A DNA stretch of 64,000 nt, from positions 13,077,467-13,141,466 of the forward strand of contig JALIRH010000001.1 in NCBI GenBank assembly GCA_023055505.1, read 5' to 3'. Origin of the DNA: Callipepla californica brunnescens (taxonomy: Eukaryota; Chordata; Aves; Galliformes; Odontophoridae). A program made the position numbers and the translations under genes. Positions 14,021-29,109 of this stretch are shown here, piece after piece. Every line of letters starts with the position of its first letter. The stretch's first letter is position 1. Under the pieces are notes generated by a model. The model did no database searches and had not been told where the DNA came from. It worked only from the letters and a program-made list of their open reading frames with translations.

Positions 14021-14514
14021 ATTATACCTGCTATTTCAAGCCATAAGGGGAAATTAGAAAAAAAGAAGGACTGAAAATACACAAAATTCACAAAAAAGCC
14101 AAAAGCAAATTATGAAAAGGAATAAAGTCTTGACAGATCATAAAAAAGAGAGAATGCATGTTGGGAAGTAGAAAAGGGAGAAGCAAGATTGGGTAACATT
14201 AAATAAGCAGAAAACTGCAGTTCTACTTATAAGTTTAAGCCATATATTCCACTAGCAAGGTACTAGCAGAAACTGAGTACACATTTCAAGTTAAACTTCA
14301 AAAATATCCATGTCCCACAAACCCCAGAGTTCAGTAGAGCTATTATTCTGCATTGTCCAGTACATTCATCATTTTACATTCTTATATTAATTTATTTTTA
14401 TAGATTAAAAAGTAATCTTAAACCAGTCCACAGATGAAAAACACTGGACCTTCCTAAGCAACAATAGTATGACTGTATCTCATAAGTGAGCACAGTTGGC
14501 CCTCTATACTATGC

Positions 14515-15035
14515 AGGTTGTTCTCAAAGCAATTCCTCCTATTTATTTCCATGGAAACTACAACAGATATAAAGAGCACAATAACACTATTTGATAGAGC
14601 AAATTCTCAGCTACAAACTACTGTTTTTCAATACAGTCGCCACCAGAAGCTGTGCATTTTTGCAGGTACCTGCATGCTATACTAGTAAAAATCTGCATAT
14701 ACAGAGGTTGTTGAGGCTGTTGCTGTCTCAGTGTGCTCACATCCACCGTTTGATCTCTATCCACATTCAGTAAGTTTTGATGAAGGTCAATAGGTGATAC
14801 TTTTTCTGTATAGAGTAATTCAATACTTTAGTGAAGTAGTTCAATTTCTCCTTCCACACTTCCACGTCAGACCGTCCTTCTGCCGGCATCTGTTGCACAG
14901 CAACAAAATGTAATGGAATATTGGTGCAAGGTTCACTCTCTACTGTCATGCCACCAACATCTGCCTCTGATATTGCAGGTCAACATAATAAAATAGGAGG
15001 CATTATTTTTGGAGTAGTCCTTGTATTATTGCCAA
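14515..15035 (-). mobile_element. Internally deleted Galluhop-like mariner
   Basis: This copy of about 520 bp keeps both ends. The left end (ctcaaagcaattcctcctat) and the reverse complement of the right end (ctactccaaaaataatgcct) form imperfect terminal inverted repeats. Inside the left end is ctatttgatagagcaaattc, typical of the family's 3' region. Inside the right end are the transposase-start region and the block ccaccaacatctgcctctga. Most of the transposase is missing and what remains is interrupted, so the copy is non-autonomous and oriented minus. Confidence 0.8.
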
Positions 15036-18000
15036 GCAACAGACAAATATTATTACACACTCAATGCTAAAGAACATGGTACATTTCATGTGTTTATATT
15101 CTTTTTTTTTATCCTATTTGTATCTATAGACCTTTCCTCACTGAATTTTTTATCTTGGCATTCATTCTATATCATCTTAGCAAGGCTACATAAGGTTTGA
15201 TAGATAATCTTTCACTCTTCCTTGGAAACAAGAAGAGAAGGAGATTCTAAAGGCTAATTTTCAGAGACCTCAAACTATCTATCCGAGTATTAACTCCATA
15301 CTTTCTTAAAAGTGCATGATTTCCCAAGATAATTGAATTAATGTTACTTCCTCTAAATTAAAGTGTATTTTAGCATTTGTATTTTTTTAAAGGTCTTCCT
15401 TGAAATCAGACTATAAAAGGAGCAATATTTCCATCAGCATGCCACTCTGTGCAGTACAATGGCTGAATATCTATGACAGAGAAGAACTGCCTAATTAGTC
15501 TACATTTTTCCAAGAATAATTGCCTGTCAACTAGTTAAACCATCTTTCTGGAAACACGTCTCCCAAGGCAGCAATTGAAATTACAGGTATGTTCATGTGG
15601 ATACTTGATAATATAAATCTTGTTCAAAAGCTGTCCTATTACCTTTGTTTTACAGAAAAATGCATTTTCAGTGGTATTTTATGTTGGAAGTGTGGGCCAT
15701 AAAATTAAGGAAAAAATGTATTTAAGGGGCTTTCAAGGCTCCAGTGACAATGCTATGCTGCTAATGTACAGTGTTTCCTTTCAAATAACAAGGCCAATGG
15801 CTTATTTTATGTCACATGGTAAACGTTCCACATTTAGGAAAGTTTAAAACATTGCTTTTAGTTTTTCAGAAGATGTAAAGCCCATATATTAACAATGGCA
15901 TGAATAGTGTGAAGAGAAAGGGATTAAATATTAATGCTGTCACTCCAGGTAAAGATGGAAGATATTTTCGGATATTTCTTTTCAACTGTGCTTAGAGAAA
16001 TAATGTATTCATTATCAGATTCCATGGGGACTTCTGTTTACCAAACTTATTCTGTCTGCAATGGTACAGAGGTAAAAGTACCTTATAAAACATAAAGCAG
16101 ATTTCAATAAATATTTGTATCTTTAACAAAGCTCAGAGGAGATATTTTCCAATACCTCATTATGTATCTTGCCTTCTTGTTCTTGCAGTAATTAGGCGCC
16201 AGGGAAGGAACAGATCTGAAACTGGGATAAACAACTGAATTAGAGGTGCCATTTATTTGTTTTGCTCTATTTACATCCCTAAAAATGAACGTGAAATGAT
16301 GCAATCAAGAAATTGCTAAGAACGTATCAGAGAACTCTCTGCTTACTTATTTATTGGGTGTTGGTTTTTATAGGAATTAGATTTGCATAACTCAGATCTT
16401 CATGATCATAATTTGTTTGCTGCGAATTACAGATCACTCACTGTGAATTTCTACTTTTATTAAGGGCAGGGTTTTACAGCCTTCAAGTTTGCAAGCTGAG
16501 GAAGTCTCCAGTTCAAACTTATCACAACTGCAATGTAGGTCTCTGCTAAATATTTATTCACTAGTTACCACACAGAGCATGATGACTGGCTATTAATGCT
16601 TTCTACAAAAAATGTTTTGCTTTGTTTTAGCTTAGCAGAGAAAGGCTAATGACAACATTTGGCTTTAAAAAAAAATTCTGCTAATTTTACAATGCTTCTG
16701 AAGCACAGAAATAAGCACCATTCTCACAGTTACACATTAGAAGTAAAAACACTCTTCTTTTTTGCCATCTGAAGTGACAGACACCATATGTGGGTTGGTT
16801 GCTTTTTATGTGTGTGTGTTCACTTGCCATTCATTACAGAAAATCTCTTAATGTCTCCCTCTCAGAATGTTTCTATCTTTGAAACACGAATTCTGATTTT
16901 CTTTCAGATTTTCAGTATACAAAATATACTTCAAGTTCTTCCCATATAAGAGGGTACACATGGAAAAAAACTGCAGTGAGTTTAATTAGTGATTTTCTTA
17001 CTATCCAACATCTAGCGTGTCTGTTCATTATTTTTGCTTAAATAACTATATGCTGTTGTTCATTATCAAAGTTTAAGCTTAGTTTTGAAAATTTCAAAAA
17101 AAAATTCCTTTATGTGCATTACAAATACACAGTATGGCTTTTTACATCCTTTTATTTGAAAACTATATCTAGCAAAGTTATTCTTGTTATATGTGCTTAT
17201 CATGTTTAATCATTCAAAGCATAATTTAATAATAATAAGTGGATTCTGAAAATGTGAGTGGACTCAGAGAAATAAAATCATTCCTAGTTAGCAACAGTCA
17301 AAAATACCTTATTTCCATTACCTCTAAAATATTTACCACTGACTAATAAAACCGTTAGCTCATAATTTGAATCCTCTTTTCTGGGTTTCCAGAGAGTGTT
17401 ACAGTATTACTGAGTAAACATTCGTCTATTTCAGATTTTTTATATCAGTGCTTTACAATTAATTTAACTTACGTCATGGTAAATGGATATGACATTCAGA
17501 TGCAAGCACTTTGTCCACACTTCTGATTTTCATTTTAGTTTCCAGGCCTGTATTTTGCCTTTCTTTTGCAATAAAAACTTTCAGAATAATTGTACAGTAG
17601 AATATATTTCATAATGACCCATAGCAGATGATATTCAACATTAAGTTCCTGGCTCTATAAAGACATTTCTCTCCTCTAACAGTTGTGTCAGAAAGATGAC
17701 CAAAGAAGATTTCTTCCTCTACTTAGACTTGCTGCAGTCATGCCACTAAAACTGATTCAGACATTAGTATATAATGTTTGGTTAAATTTGAGTGCTCTTC
17801 CAATAAAGATGCTTTTCATTCTGTGGCAGTAGCACTTCTTTTTACTCCCAAGACACAGGATTTGGTGAGGGTATGATAGCATAGCTTTTGTTTTAAAATC
17901 TGTGCTACTCAATCAGAAGCACATCAATAAGATGAATTCAGTTTTCTAACTGGAATATTAAAGCCTCTGAAGTCTATATTGTTTTTCTCTCCATTATGCA

Positions 18001-19877
18001 TTTGATTTTTCTCTAGAAGTTCAACAGTTCTAGGACGGGGTCTCTTTTTCTCTTTTCTCTGGTTATTTCTTTTAAGAAAATGACAAACCTAAACTTGAAC
18101 TTTTCCCAGATGGAATTTTCCATTGGACTCCTCTGTTCTTCCTTGACTGAAATTTCACAAGCATGTAGGTCCCTTCTGTATTAATTTTATCAATACAACT
18201 CAGTATAGACCGTACACAGAGACCACAAGCTATAACCAGTTTGTAGGTGCTGTGACTGAAAACAGATTTTCAGGATAGCATGCTTATTCTCAGGTTTTAT
18301 TATCACATCAGAGAGATCATGACTAAAGTCCAGCTTTACAGTGCAAGAACGTTAGCCAGGTCAGATGGGTACCATACACCTTCTGCTGATCTGCTGCTCT
18401 AGTTTTGCAAGCTGCCTTCATCCTGTGTCCCCAGCTACCCGCAGGAGATCTCCTGATGTTCTGGTCTCCAGAATATGGTCACTGACGTCTCCTGGATGAA
18501 CAACTTGATCACAAGGCAAGTCAGCTGGCAACAGCACTCAGATCAATACAATTCATAGTACTCAGATGATACTCAGCCAGGAATGTAGGCCAAATTTTAA
18601 GATATTACTGAAACACCTAAAACAAGTCACTGCCTAGGCAGTAAGAACACCAATGCATGTGTTTGGATGGCTCTATGTCCCCTCCAATCCTCCCCACACC
18701 TCTTCTCACAGATTTCTCATCATCATTCTTGGTATCAAGCAACCCGTGTATTTACAGATGAGGCAGAAGTCAATAGGCCCTCCCTCAGTAGTGAGAACCT
18801 CCCTCCTCTATTTAGGTACCTGATGTAACCGGACTTATAGAAATGAACAGACACGGGAACTGAGTTCTTCTCTGAAACATTTATAATGCCCCGAAGTTTG
18901 AAAATTAGCTACAAAGGGAGAACGGAATCATACACAAAAAGACAGCTGTATATGCTTTTTTTCTTCAGGAAATCAAGATAGAAATATTTCAGATATTATA
19001 CCTATTTGGTATATTCTATCTGTTTTTTAAAGAAAAAGAAAAAGGAGGACTGGATTTAGAAATATAAATACAATACAATTTTCCATATCAGCTAGGCAAT
19101 TAAATTGCTATTGCAAACACAACAGTGACATAAATGACATTTTGCTTTGCTTTCAAGATGATGGCGGACAAGTAGATCAAACAACAAGAACATTTTTGTG
19201 GCTTCAAACGTGCAGATAGATTGTTCTCTGCTTCTGCATAATTCTCAGAATATGCTCTGGGCATATCTTCTACTCATTAATTCACTGTCTGCAATGCTCA
19301 GGATATCTGATAATAGCAAATAACCTCTGTAATGCAAGTGCACTGGAACCAACAAAAGCTGAGATCTACTTTATCAAAGCAAAGCAGTTATTACAAGTTT
19401 CAAGTTAAGATTATTGTCTTGTTTCTCAATGGAGACATTATATTCAGATAACACTGAATTTTGTAGGTCATACAGTGTACTTCTGAAGAAAAAATTCATA
19501 AGCTTGCAGTCCCCATCAGATTCCAATTTCTAGCAACAGTTGCTCAGGGAGGAGGAGACAACAATAAAGTGTGTCATCTCATTCAATGGATCTGAAAAGG
19601 AAAATGAACAGGGAAAAACATGAGAAACATTACAATCATCCATTTCATTTGGCAGATGTAATAGCTTAGCATTACATGTTCTATATAATAATAATAATGT
19701 TAATAAAAACGTAAAAACAATGACAGAAGAAAAGTGTAAGTGAATATGAGGATGAGACTGACCATCAGTAAGAAGCAGTAAAAAGTGGTCGCAAAGGAGT
19801 TACTAAACATGAAATCAAATACGTGAAGAAATTGTTCTTTAGAGAAGCTTCCATACTCCTTTTCTAGAATCACAATC
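15036..19877. other. Gene-free stretch
   Basis: No supported gene, RNA or sizeable repeat. Base composition is strongly AT-rich and open frames are all short and without recognisable domains. Confidence 0.45.
19688..19702. repeat. (ATA)n microsatellite
   Basis: A short run of ataataataat trinucleotides. Similar short trinucleotide runs occur at about 33419-33434 and 40268-40281. Confidence 0.6.
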
Positions 19878-19879
19878 AA

Positions 19880-20373
19880 GATTGTCCATAATCAACACTG
19901 TGTCCAGTTCTGGGCTCCCCAGTATGAAAAAAGACACGGATTTCCTTGAATGCGTTCAGTGGAGGGCTTCAAAGATGATAAAGGCCATGGAACACCTCCC
20001 TTACAAGGAAAGGCTGAGAGACCTGAGTCTGTTCAGGCTTGAGAAAAAAAAAAAAACTCAGAGGGGATCTGATCCATGTCTATAAATATCTAAGGAGTGG
20101 GAGGCAAAGAAATAAAGCTGGACTCTTCTCTGCAGTGTGTGGCAATAGGAAAAGGGGTTCCACACAAATGTGTGTGGGAACTTCTTCACAGTGCAGTGAC
20201 GGAGCACTGGCACAGGCTGCACAGAGAGGTGGTGGAGTCTCCTTCTCTGGAGATGTTCCAGACCCACCTGGACGCCTACCTGTGCAACCTGGGCTAGGGA
20301 GCTGCTTTGGCAGGGGGTTGGACTCCATGATCTCTAGAGGTCCCTTCCAACCCCTACAATTCTGTGATTCTGT
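19880..20373 (+). mobile_element. CR1 LINE 3' fragment
   Basis: Reads forward through typical CR1 3' sequence: tgtccagttctgggctccc, aaaggctgagagacctgag, ctcagaggggatctgatcc, tggagatgttccagaccc and the terminal ggttggactccatgatctct, ending in caattctgtgattctg. The overlapping open frames here (for example 19882-20085 and 20039-20449) are element remnants and do not form a host gene. It is closely similar to the fragment at 35918-36285. Confidence 0.92.
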
Positions 20374-23300
20374 TTCTTCACATCTATTGCTCTGCAAATT
20401 GCAAATACTGCAATTGGGGGAAAAAAGTAAAACCCCTTTGTGCAGGTGAAGGTGAAAACAGAAAAAACACTTCTTAAAATAGGAACTTCTGTATTGCACC
20501 AAGTTCTGAAGCAGTTATCTCACCACTGGGGCCCACATTAGCTCCCAGTATAATTAAAAAGGTTTATCTTCCTGCAAAGAAGGCAACTTTCAGTGCAGTG
20601 CTTTAAAGAGCACTTCTCACCAAGTCCTCTGGGCTCCTCTTGGCTGCCATCCAGGAGTCCATAGATGGCTGATGGGCTGCAGCACTCCACAGAACCTTTT
20701 CTTCAGGGACTAGTGCCACTTCTGCATTGTGTGCTTTGATGTACATTGTATTGGCATATTAAATAGGAAAATAGTGTTTATCGCAGAAACGTTTTTGCGA
20801 TCTATTCATTCCCTCAGAGGAACACCTGGTATTAGCCTCACAATAGTTGCATCACTTTCTGTTGCTGCTTCCAGAATACAGGCCCTATTCATGGTTGTAA
20901 TATATTGTGCTCAATATCATATAGTACAAGTCTGCACTCAGGAATACATGCTTGCTCATACAGTGCTCAGGAGAAATAAGCAATCAATACAGACAGAGTG
21001 AACCACCACCTAGTTTTGTACGAGCTTCTGTTATTCCCCTTTGGCTTACTAACCCACACAAAACAATAACAAAAAACTGCCTCCACATGTATTCAGATTA
21101 AAATATGCTTTACAGTCATGGAGTGTGGTAACATTTAGATTTAGATGTGAGGTCAGTTTAAGCTTTATGATCAAGTTTAAAATCTGTCTCTGTAGAGAAT
21201 TTAAACACAGATCTTACGATATTGAGGTAATATATTGTGAAACAATGCTCCAAAATAGCTGAAGTCTCCTGAGATCATTTACACCGTCTATTCTTCCATG
21301 TGAATTTAAACTCCAGAGCATTTCTAGAGCCCTGTACCCAGATGGTGGTAGTGGCTCAAGCATTTCCTCCCACTCCTGCCCTCACAGGACCATCTCCTCC
21401 AAATGCACATAGCTGAGAAATTTGCAGGAGAATGGAAGCTTCTTTTACTAAATCAGCACTAGCTCACCATACTCATATGAGCAAAAAATCTACTTAACTC
21501 TTTTGCTAGATGAGCATCCTGTCACAGGATGCATCTACTTAAGCACCAGAGCAATTAAAATAAAATAAACATGTCAGTTAAATCAGCTATTTATTCTCAA
21601 GGCTGGGAAAGAAAGAAAGACAATCTCTGTCATTTCTGTTTTTATATCCCTGGGAGGCACTCTGACACTGCAATCAGAGTACACAAAATCTGAAGCAGGC
21701 AAATGAATTTTGCAACTGCAGTCTAAAATATTATCATCAGGTTCACTGGAATATGTAATGTTAGCCCTGACAGCAATACATGATGGAGAAGCAGTACTTG
21801 GTGTTACAAATCCTATATAATCTTTTTATTTCTGTCCCTTTATCTCCTTGCAACACGTGACTCTGACACATGCTGAGGAGTGAGACAAAAAGGACTGCTT
21901 ACAAGATTTGTGTCTGGAAGGAGAAAATTACTTATTCTTCATCATCTCTGCAAAAAAAAAAAAAAGAAAAAAAAGAAAGAAAAGACGATCTTTGCATTGT
22001 CCTATACCAGTGACTAATTAGGCATTACTGAATCCAGACATTAAAACATAAAAACATTAAAACATCAGTCCTTAAGCATTTATCATCCATAGTCAATGTC
22101 CCATTGATGAAATGCAAATGTCTTGGCTTTATTTATTTATTTTTTAATTCATATATAAAAAAGAAGACACACTCCGTGCCTTTTAAATCTACGGGGGTTA
22201 CAAAAGGAAACTTATCTAGCATATTTAAATTCTTTACTTTGTTATCATTAGATCCACATTTATCTCAAGGTAAATAATGAGATCTATTTCAGTCTTTTAG
22301 CTAAGAACTCTGTAGAAGTTTAGCTATGCAGTTTTTATAAAAGCAAATATTCACAGATACTTCTATTTGCAGATATTTACATAGTGAAAATCTGATAACT
22401 ACAGAAACAAAATCAACATAACACATCCAGAAAGTGTAATGAAATTGTCAGAAAAAACTTTAACGCAACTTTTGACTGAAGGTCATGCCTGGGAAAATCT
22501 ACACAACTGAGCTAAAGTCTCAAAAATCTACAAGGAACTAAATACATAGTTTTATACTGGAAAATATTGTTTTGTCTTTACTATATATCCAATCCAGCAT
22601 ATAAGTTTTATCTTCATATAAAACCAGCAGAAGGTACACAGAACAGGGGTAAACAACGATGCTTTAGAATATATGGACTAATAAATCACAACTGATATAG
22701 TCATTAGCATACTGTCTGCATATTGCTTTAAAAAACTAATATTAATTCACCCTATTTTGTGATAAAGTATGCATGTGATTACAGAAAGGCCATTTTTCAT
22801 AAGCCAGCAACATGGTGGAAAACACCAAACAATTAATTTTTGTTTTAAAAACAACAGGTTGAAATAAACTGAATTTTAATATTTTCATTGGAAAATTAAG
22901 ACAAAAATCCATTAAATAAATTGTATTTTGTAATTACGTATTATTTAATTTTCAGGTCTCTAGGCAGACCTACAGTCAAATTCCTAAGTATTCTTCTTAT
23001 GGCTTAGCTACGAGCTAGCCACAAAACACACTGACATCCTAAAATACACTTTTTTTGGTAAAGAAAGTTATGATTCTAACAAACGTTCACCTTTAATCAA
23101 ACCACTGCTGAGATGACACTATATTTCATTACCTGAAGAGTTGAGCTCAGGATCTCCCTGTTATAATTCACTAGTTCGTAGTATTAAACTAAACGTACTT
23201 GAAGTACAAACTATGACAGTCAGTAATGGAGTACATTTAAACTACAAACTGATCCAGGCAGTAACCTCTCTCTAGCTGTCAGGGAAGTATTATGTCTTTA

Positions 23301-24085
23301 GAAATCTTCAAGAATTGGTGAGACAGATCAACACAATCCTATAAATCTAGCGAAGGAGTCTTTCCCCATGTGACAGTGACAAATTTCAGGATGCAGTTAT
23401 CATAAATTTAACTTTCAACAACTTTCACGTTAAGAGTGCAGTAAAAAGGCTGGAAAACAGAAATAATACAACCCAGAAAATATCTGCAAAATGGCTTTAA
23501 ATGTATAAATATCCAATATAATCAAAGTTACTTGCATAGCCTTCCACTTAAAAGTTCAGAATGTTGTGACCCACAAAATGCAAGAGGAAAAAATAAATAG
23601 TATAGAGAAAAACAAACAGCAGCGTTTGCATTTGTTCATTTAATAAATATTTAATCTTTTAATTTACAATAAACCCTGTTTTTATTACTAGAAACATAGA
23701 CATTTTGTAATACTTAAGGTTAAGTACTTCAGAAAGTGTTTACAAACCCCACTGCTGAGACAGGGCCTATGTGCAGCCAGAGCATATTTTCCTGCAGAGT
23801 TCTCAACCTGCAAATGAGCAGTTCAAATCATTATAGCAAGAACATCTACATATATGCTTTTCAGATGATGAAATACAAAATTTAACACGAATAAACTCAG
23901 TGGGGAATAGTGAGAAAAGCCTAGCTTTCATTAGGTGAAATTATTCACCTAATACATCATTCAGAAAGCATTCAGATGTATGCATTTCTGCAGTGAGTTT
24001 ACAATTCAATAGCAATATTGACATGAGAAGGAAATATTCAGATAACGGAAGCAAGGGTGTGTGACCTGGGAAGAACAGAAACATA
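20374..24085. other. Gene-free stretch with an A-rich simple repeat
   Basis: No supported gene. An A/G-rich low-complexity run lies at about 21952-21985. A small tandem duplication (acattaaaacataaa twice) lies near 22039-22066. Confidence 0.45.
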
Positions 24086-24520
24086 GAATCATAGATTCAC
24101 CAAGGTTGGAAAAGTCCCACAAGATCATCCAGTCCAACCACCTGCCTATCACCAATAGTTCTCACTAAAATACAGGTATGCTCCACAGACATGCAGAGAT
24201 AGGACCAGGAAAGGCAAGGTACAGATGGAACTGAACTTGGTGAGGGATGTGAAGAACTTTCCCTTGATAACCAACCTAAACCTCCCCTCCTTGAGCTTAA
24301 AACTATTACACTTGTCCTATCACTGCCTACCCTGGTAAAAAGTTGATTGCCCTCCTATTCATATTCCCCCTTTAAATACTGCAAGGCTGCAATGAGGTCT
24401 CCTCACAGCCTTACCTTCTCCAGGCCAAACAAGCCCAGCTCCCTCAGCCTGTCTTCACAGGGGAGGTGCTCCAGTCCTCTGATCATCTTCGTGGCCTTCC
24501 TTTGGACCACTATTAATTCA
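24086..24520 (-). mobile_element. CR1 LINE 3' fragment
   Basis: Reverse-complement CR1. The plus strand opens atagaatcatagattcacc, then aggttggaaaagtcccac and agatcatccagtccaacc, as in the CR1 tail. It continues through aacctaaacctcccctcctt, gcaatgaggtctcctcaca, ccaggccaaacaagcccag and tcgtggccttcctttggacc. The small minus open frame 24403-24594 contains element-derived residues (IRGLEHLPCEDRLRELGLF). Confidence 0.92.
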
Positions 24521-27500
24521 TACTGTCTCTTGTAGCAATTAAATGGAAAAAAAAATCTCCTTTTGTGTAAAGCTAGAGTTAATTTTTCATGCATATATTC
24601 AAGCAGGAGTGGAGAAAGAACAGGATATTATTTGCCTGTGACATGAAAAAAAAACCAAACCAAAAACAACTGACCAGTCCAGAGTATTCTGCATATAAAG
24701 AAAGAAACATTGCTCACTAGAGGGTAAAAGTAGCATTCACATTATTAGAATAGTAGAAACTATTTAATATGTGTTATAGAACATCTCACCTCAATTATAC
24801 TATTTTTGAAAGATACGTAGTACAGTCTTGTTCTGTTCTAAGGAATTGTCTTGGTTTATTTACTGTCTCTAGTAGATGCATGTTCCACATAACACTCCTG
24901 CAGCTTCCAATAAAATGGATGGTTAACACTGCTTAAAGCTATTTAACAAGTTTCAAAACACTTAACAGCATTTAAGAAGCAGTTTGAATATAAAAAATGA
25001 TTGTGAATATTATGAATCACTGCCAATACTGGAAAGTCTGAAAGAGTCTCTGTTCTCAATTAAAGTACTCTATTGCCTAAAAAAAAAAATCACTCTCTGT
25101 TGAGAATACTTCCTGAAATCTCAGATGTCAGTATCTCCTGACTCCCACTGTCTTCTCATGTGGACTTTGATGACCTCTGCTAAAGGTCTGTGCCTCAAAA
25201 CCCATCTGTCACCACTGCTGAAGTGATAAAACCACTTTTCTTAATAACTCAACAGCCAGAAAGTACCCCTCTCCCACCAGTCATAAAAAGCTTGTTTGAT
25301 TTGTCATTGTATTTTGACACACAAATAATAGACACTATCCTATCTATTATGAATGCTGAATTCTCTGATATTCTGCTGCTATTTTTTTCCTATGAGTAGA
25401 TTTTTAGTATTGCTGAAACTATCCTGTAGTAATGAGCCAATAATAAATACCGAAAATCTCCCACTGACATTCTGGAATTCCCAAACATCACTAATCTACA
25501 CAAGTGATCAGGGGGATCGATTTGTTGAATAAATGAATAAATATACCAACAAAGCAAGGTAATGTATAACCAGAAGTTATGTGTGAATTTATTTGCTGAG
25601 AATGTTTGAGAATCATTCATATGCAAAGACTTGTGATTAAAAAGAGTCAAGTAGAATTATTCTGATTTATTTGGTGAAATATAGTTTCACAGTGGCAAAT
25701 ATCAATTTGTTAAAACTGAAACACTCTGCAGAAGCGTCTGAAGTAGAGAAAAACATATATGGAGAAAAAGTGTTTTCACTTCCATAGCTCTTTGGCATCC
25801 TACATATTCATCTATCAAAACTGCAGTCAGGCAGAAATACTATCTCTATCTCCAGATAAAGTGGCATTTCTGTACAGTAGGATTCAGTGTTATCCAAAAC
25901 CAGGCATGGTAAAGCTGTGTTTGTCCAAACTTAGCCCAGGTAACAAGTGCCATACCTGAAGTCCTTTGAGTTCTAAGCTAAAAACTCTAGTTCAGAATTA
26001 GTTTTTCCAAGTAATTTGTTAAAAATATACATTTTAAAAATTTTGACATTATAGAAAGCCTGAACTTCTTTAATGTGCTAGTAGTATAATCTTGCCCTCC
26101 CAGGAGGCACCGTTAATTACTACTGTCTCCAGTAACACTGTCTCTCCCTGATTTCCCTCACTAAACAATGAGAGATCTATTGGGGTATACCACAGCTTCC
26201 ATCTGGTGTCAGTCCTCCATTACTTTTCAAAAGGTGAATTAATGCAAAGACACATAACCAAAAAAGTGAAATTGCTTGTGGAAGTTTTACCTATGAAAAC
26301 TGAACAGGAAGATATTTGGGAGTGCCTACATAGACGGACTGGGACTGACCATGCAGCTGTGACTCTAGAAGGCAGTGCTGTGGTGAGTGGGATCAGATTA
26401 CAGCTGTGCCGCTCCAGACAGGAGCAGAGAGCCTTGCACACATGCAGCACAGAAAGTAACATAAAACATCTCTGTCTGCATCCATGTATAAGGGCCTGAC
26501 TATTTCTTCACCTAAAGAGGCATAGGAAAAGCTCACCACATCCTTAGAAACACAGTGCCAGCCCAGCTCATGCCAGCAGCTCATGCCATTGGGGCATTTT
26601 CTGCTGGGTGATGGTGCAACATCAGCCAAAGCTGCCAGCTCCCATCCAGCACAGCAGGGCTTCAAAGCCCAAGAGCTCCTGTGCACAGCAGCACTTCACA
26701 GCACTCTGGCAGAGAGGAATTAGCATGCTTTAGCCCCAGCACCTTCTTCCCTCTTAAATGGGACATACGTATGGACTGTAAATAAAATAATTCACCAGGG
26801 AAATCACTTTCTGTGTCACTGTTTTCTACAGTCGATCTATCCAGTGGCGTGAAAAGGCTCATACTGAGCAAACAGACAAAAACAATTAACCTCTGTGCCC
26901 TTCTGGTTGATCGGCTGTGACCATACTCCCTTTTCTCCAGCTAGGAGAAAGAGATTCGTGAAATGACTTTCTCCTGCTTTCCTGCTGGTTGCTGCACGGT
27001 AAATGGTGAGAACTACTGATGCAGAAAGAGATTAAAATTAATGATCTGAGATCTTCAAGAAGGTAAGCCAAAGGGTCAGAGATGCAATATGAGCCTGTAG
27101 CACGTGTCCAATGAGAAAGAGCATCTCAGGGACAGAGCTCAGCATCCCACTGCTACCAACCTGTTCTGGCAGGATTTAACCCTTAGTCATAAAAGTACGA
27201 AGGAAATCAGTTGCATTGCTAAAATCAAACAGTTTGAAGAAATGTAGACTTTCATTTCTTGTAATCTGGCTGCATTAATGCTTTTTGGTAATGTGTTGTG
27301 CCCTCGGCTGATATGCTGTATCTTGTCTTAACTATTAAAACCAACAAGAATGATAGCTCCATTACTCCAATACTGCTTTGGTAGATCACGTAAATCTTCT
27401 GCACTCGGTTTTAGTGAGCTGGAATTGCTACGCAGTAATTTTTTTTTTTTTTTTTGACTTTTTTTTCTTTTCTGTAGAAAACAGATTTTTCCTAAAGAGT

Positions 27501-28949
27501 CTACAGCTACAAATCCTCTTAAAACTAGCAAAGTTTGTATTCTAAAACTAGTTAGGTATTCTAAATACCCTAAAAATATATGTACACATACTTATTCAAT
27601 GATATATGTGCATACATATGGATGTATATAAACAAAGCCATAAATACTGCAAGGTGTTTAGAGAAGACCACTATAATTTGAAATATACACCAACATGCAA
27701 AGAAATTCAAGTCTTTGTAACTAAGAAGAAAATGACTGATTGTGATTACTCCCTTAAAAACCTGGCTACTAGAAAGTACCCAGACAAAAACTAAATACAT
27801 AGCACAACAGAGGTACCCAGAGATAGAACAAAGAAAGACACAAAATTATTTAACATTACTTAAAAAGTATTCTATTTGGACTACTAACACTTTCATTACT
27901 AAAATAAATTCTTTCATTAGTTCATGTAAAATTCACACCATGTATTTCTTTCCATTCTCTGTAATAAAATTATTCTGAGTTATCTGCAGGCACAGAAATC
28001 AGTACTTTTAAACATAGTGCTGCAAAACAAATTTAACTTATACTTTCCAATTTTTACATTGCATCGCTGAATATTTGCTTACATGCCTTTTAATTATGCT
28101 AAAAATGTAATAGTCAATTGCAATCCTGCATTTTAGGGAGATGCTGGATTATTCTTCAAGACATCTTAGTATATATTGTATATTTACCCGTTAGTTTAAT
28201 TACTGCAGCCAGTCAAGCACCAGCCACAGAGGAAGAGTTATCTTATCCTCCTGTAAAACCTCCAAAAACCTAACCTCTATAAAAATTAGTTATTAAAAAT
28301 GCCTCACTTAAAGAGTTTGCCACTTCTTTAGGTCACCCTTACAGTTACCTGGCAGTTTCTCTGCTTCCCTCAGATGCATAAAGGACTATTTTCACAGTCA
28401 GCTGCAGTAAGTGAAGAATGAGGATTAAACCACTACACTGCTTAATTATTCAATGAACCTTCTACTTTTATTTGAAGAACTTAAAATTTTATACTAAGCA
28501 CTCTTACAGTTATTTGTAAGGGAAGATCATCTTAAAAGCATTGGAAACCATGATTCTGGCACATAAGATGAAAGTGAAGCTGGATTGCATGCGTCTCCTC
28601 CACCAAAAGCAAAAATAAATACATTTTAAGTACAGGGGCATTGATACAATAGAACATAAGCACTTTATTAAGACGGTAAAACTGCCAAACACGTGGAGGT
28701 GAAAGACCATAATTCCTTAATCACATTACACCACTTAGAGATAAAGAAAGGGCTCTGTCCTGAGCTTGGCACAGTGTACAACCATGTTCTGCAGTATAAA
28801 GCAGATAAATTAGGGAGCAGGCAAGTTTGCTTACTTACTGGGACTACTTATGTGGGTTGGCAAGCAGCATCAATATTTTTCAGGCACATTAGCTCTTCAA
28901 CTTATTATGTTATATACAGTATATTACATACAATACAGCTATGATAAAA
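24521..28949. other. Gene-free stretch with a poly-T run
   Basis: No supported gene. A poly-T/pyrimidine run lies at about 27439-27474. Open frames around 26206-26686 were inspected on both strands and show no recognisable domain. Confidence 0.45.
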
Positions 28950-29095
28950 TATACATAAGTAATGCCTCCTCTTTATTCCCACAAAAACTACAGCAGATCC
29001 AAAGACCACAATAACACTACTTGATAGAGCAAATTCTCCACTACAAAACACTATTTTTCAATATAGTCAAACACCACTGACTATGCATTTTTGTC
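28950..29095 (-). mobile_element. Galluhop-like mariner 3' end
   Basis: The left end aagtaatgcctcctctttat matches the terminal sequence of the other mariner copies in the window. It is followed by acaataacactacttgatag and agcaaattctccactacaaa, as at 14570-14620. The element breaks off after about 145 bp, next to the CR1 endonuclease block. Confidence 0.78.
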
Positions 29096-29109
29096 AGTGA
29101 TGAACAAGG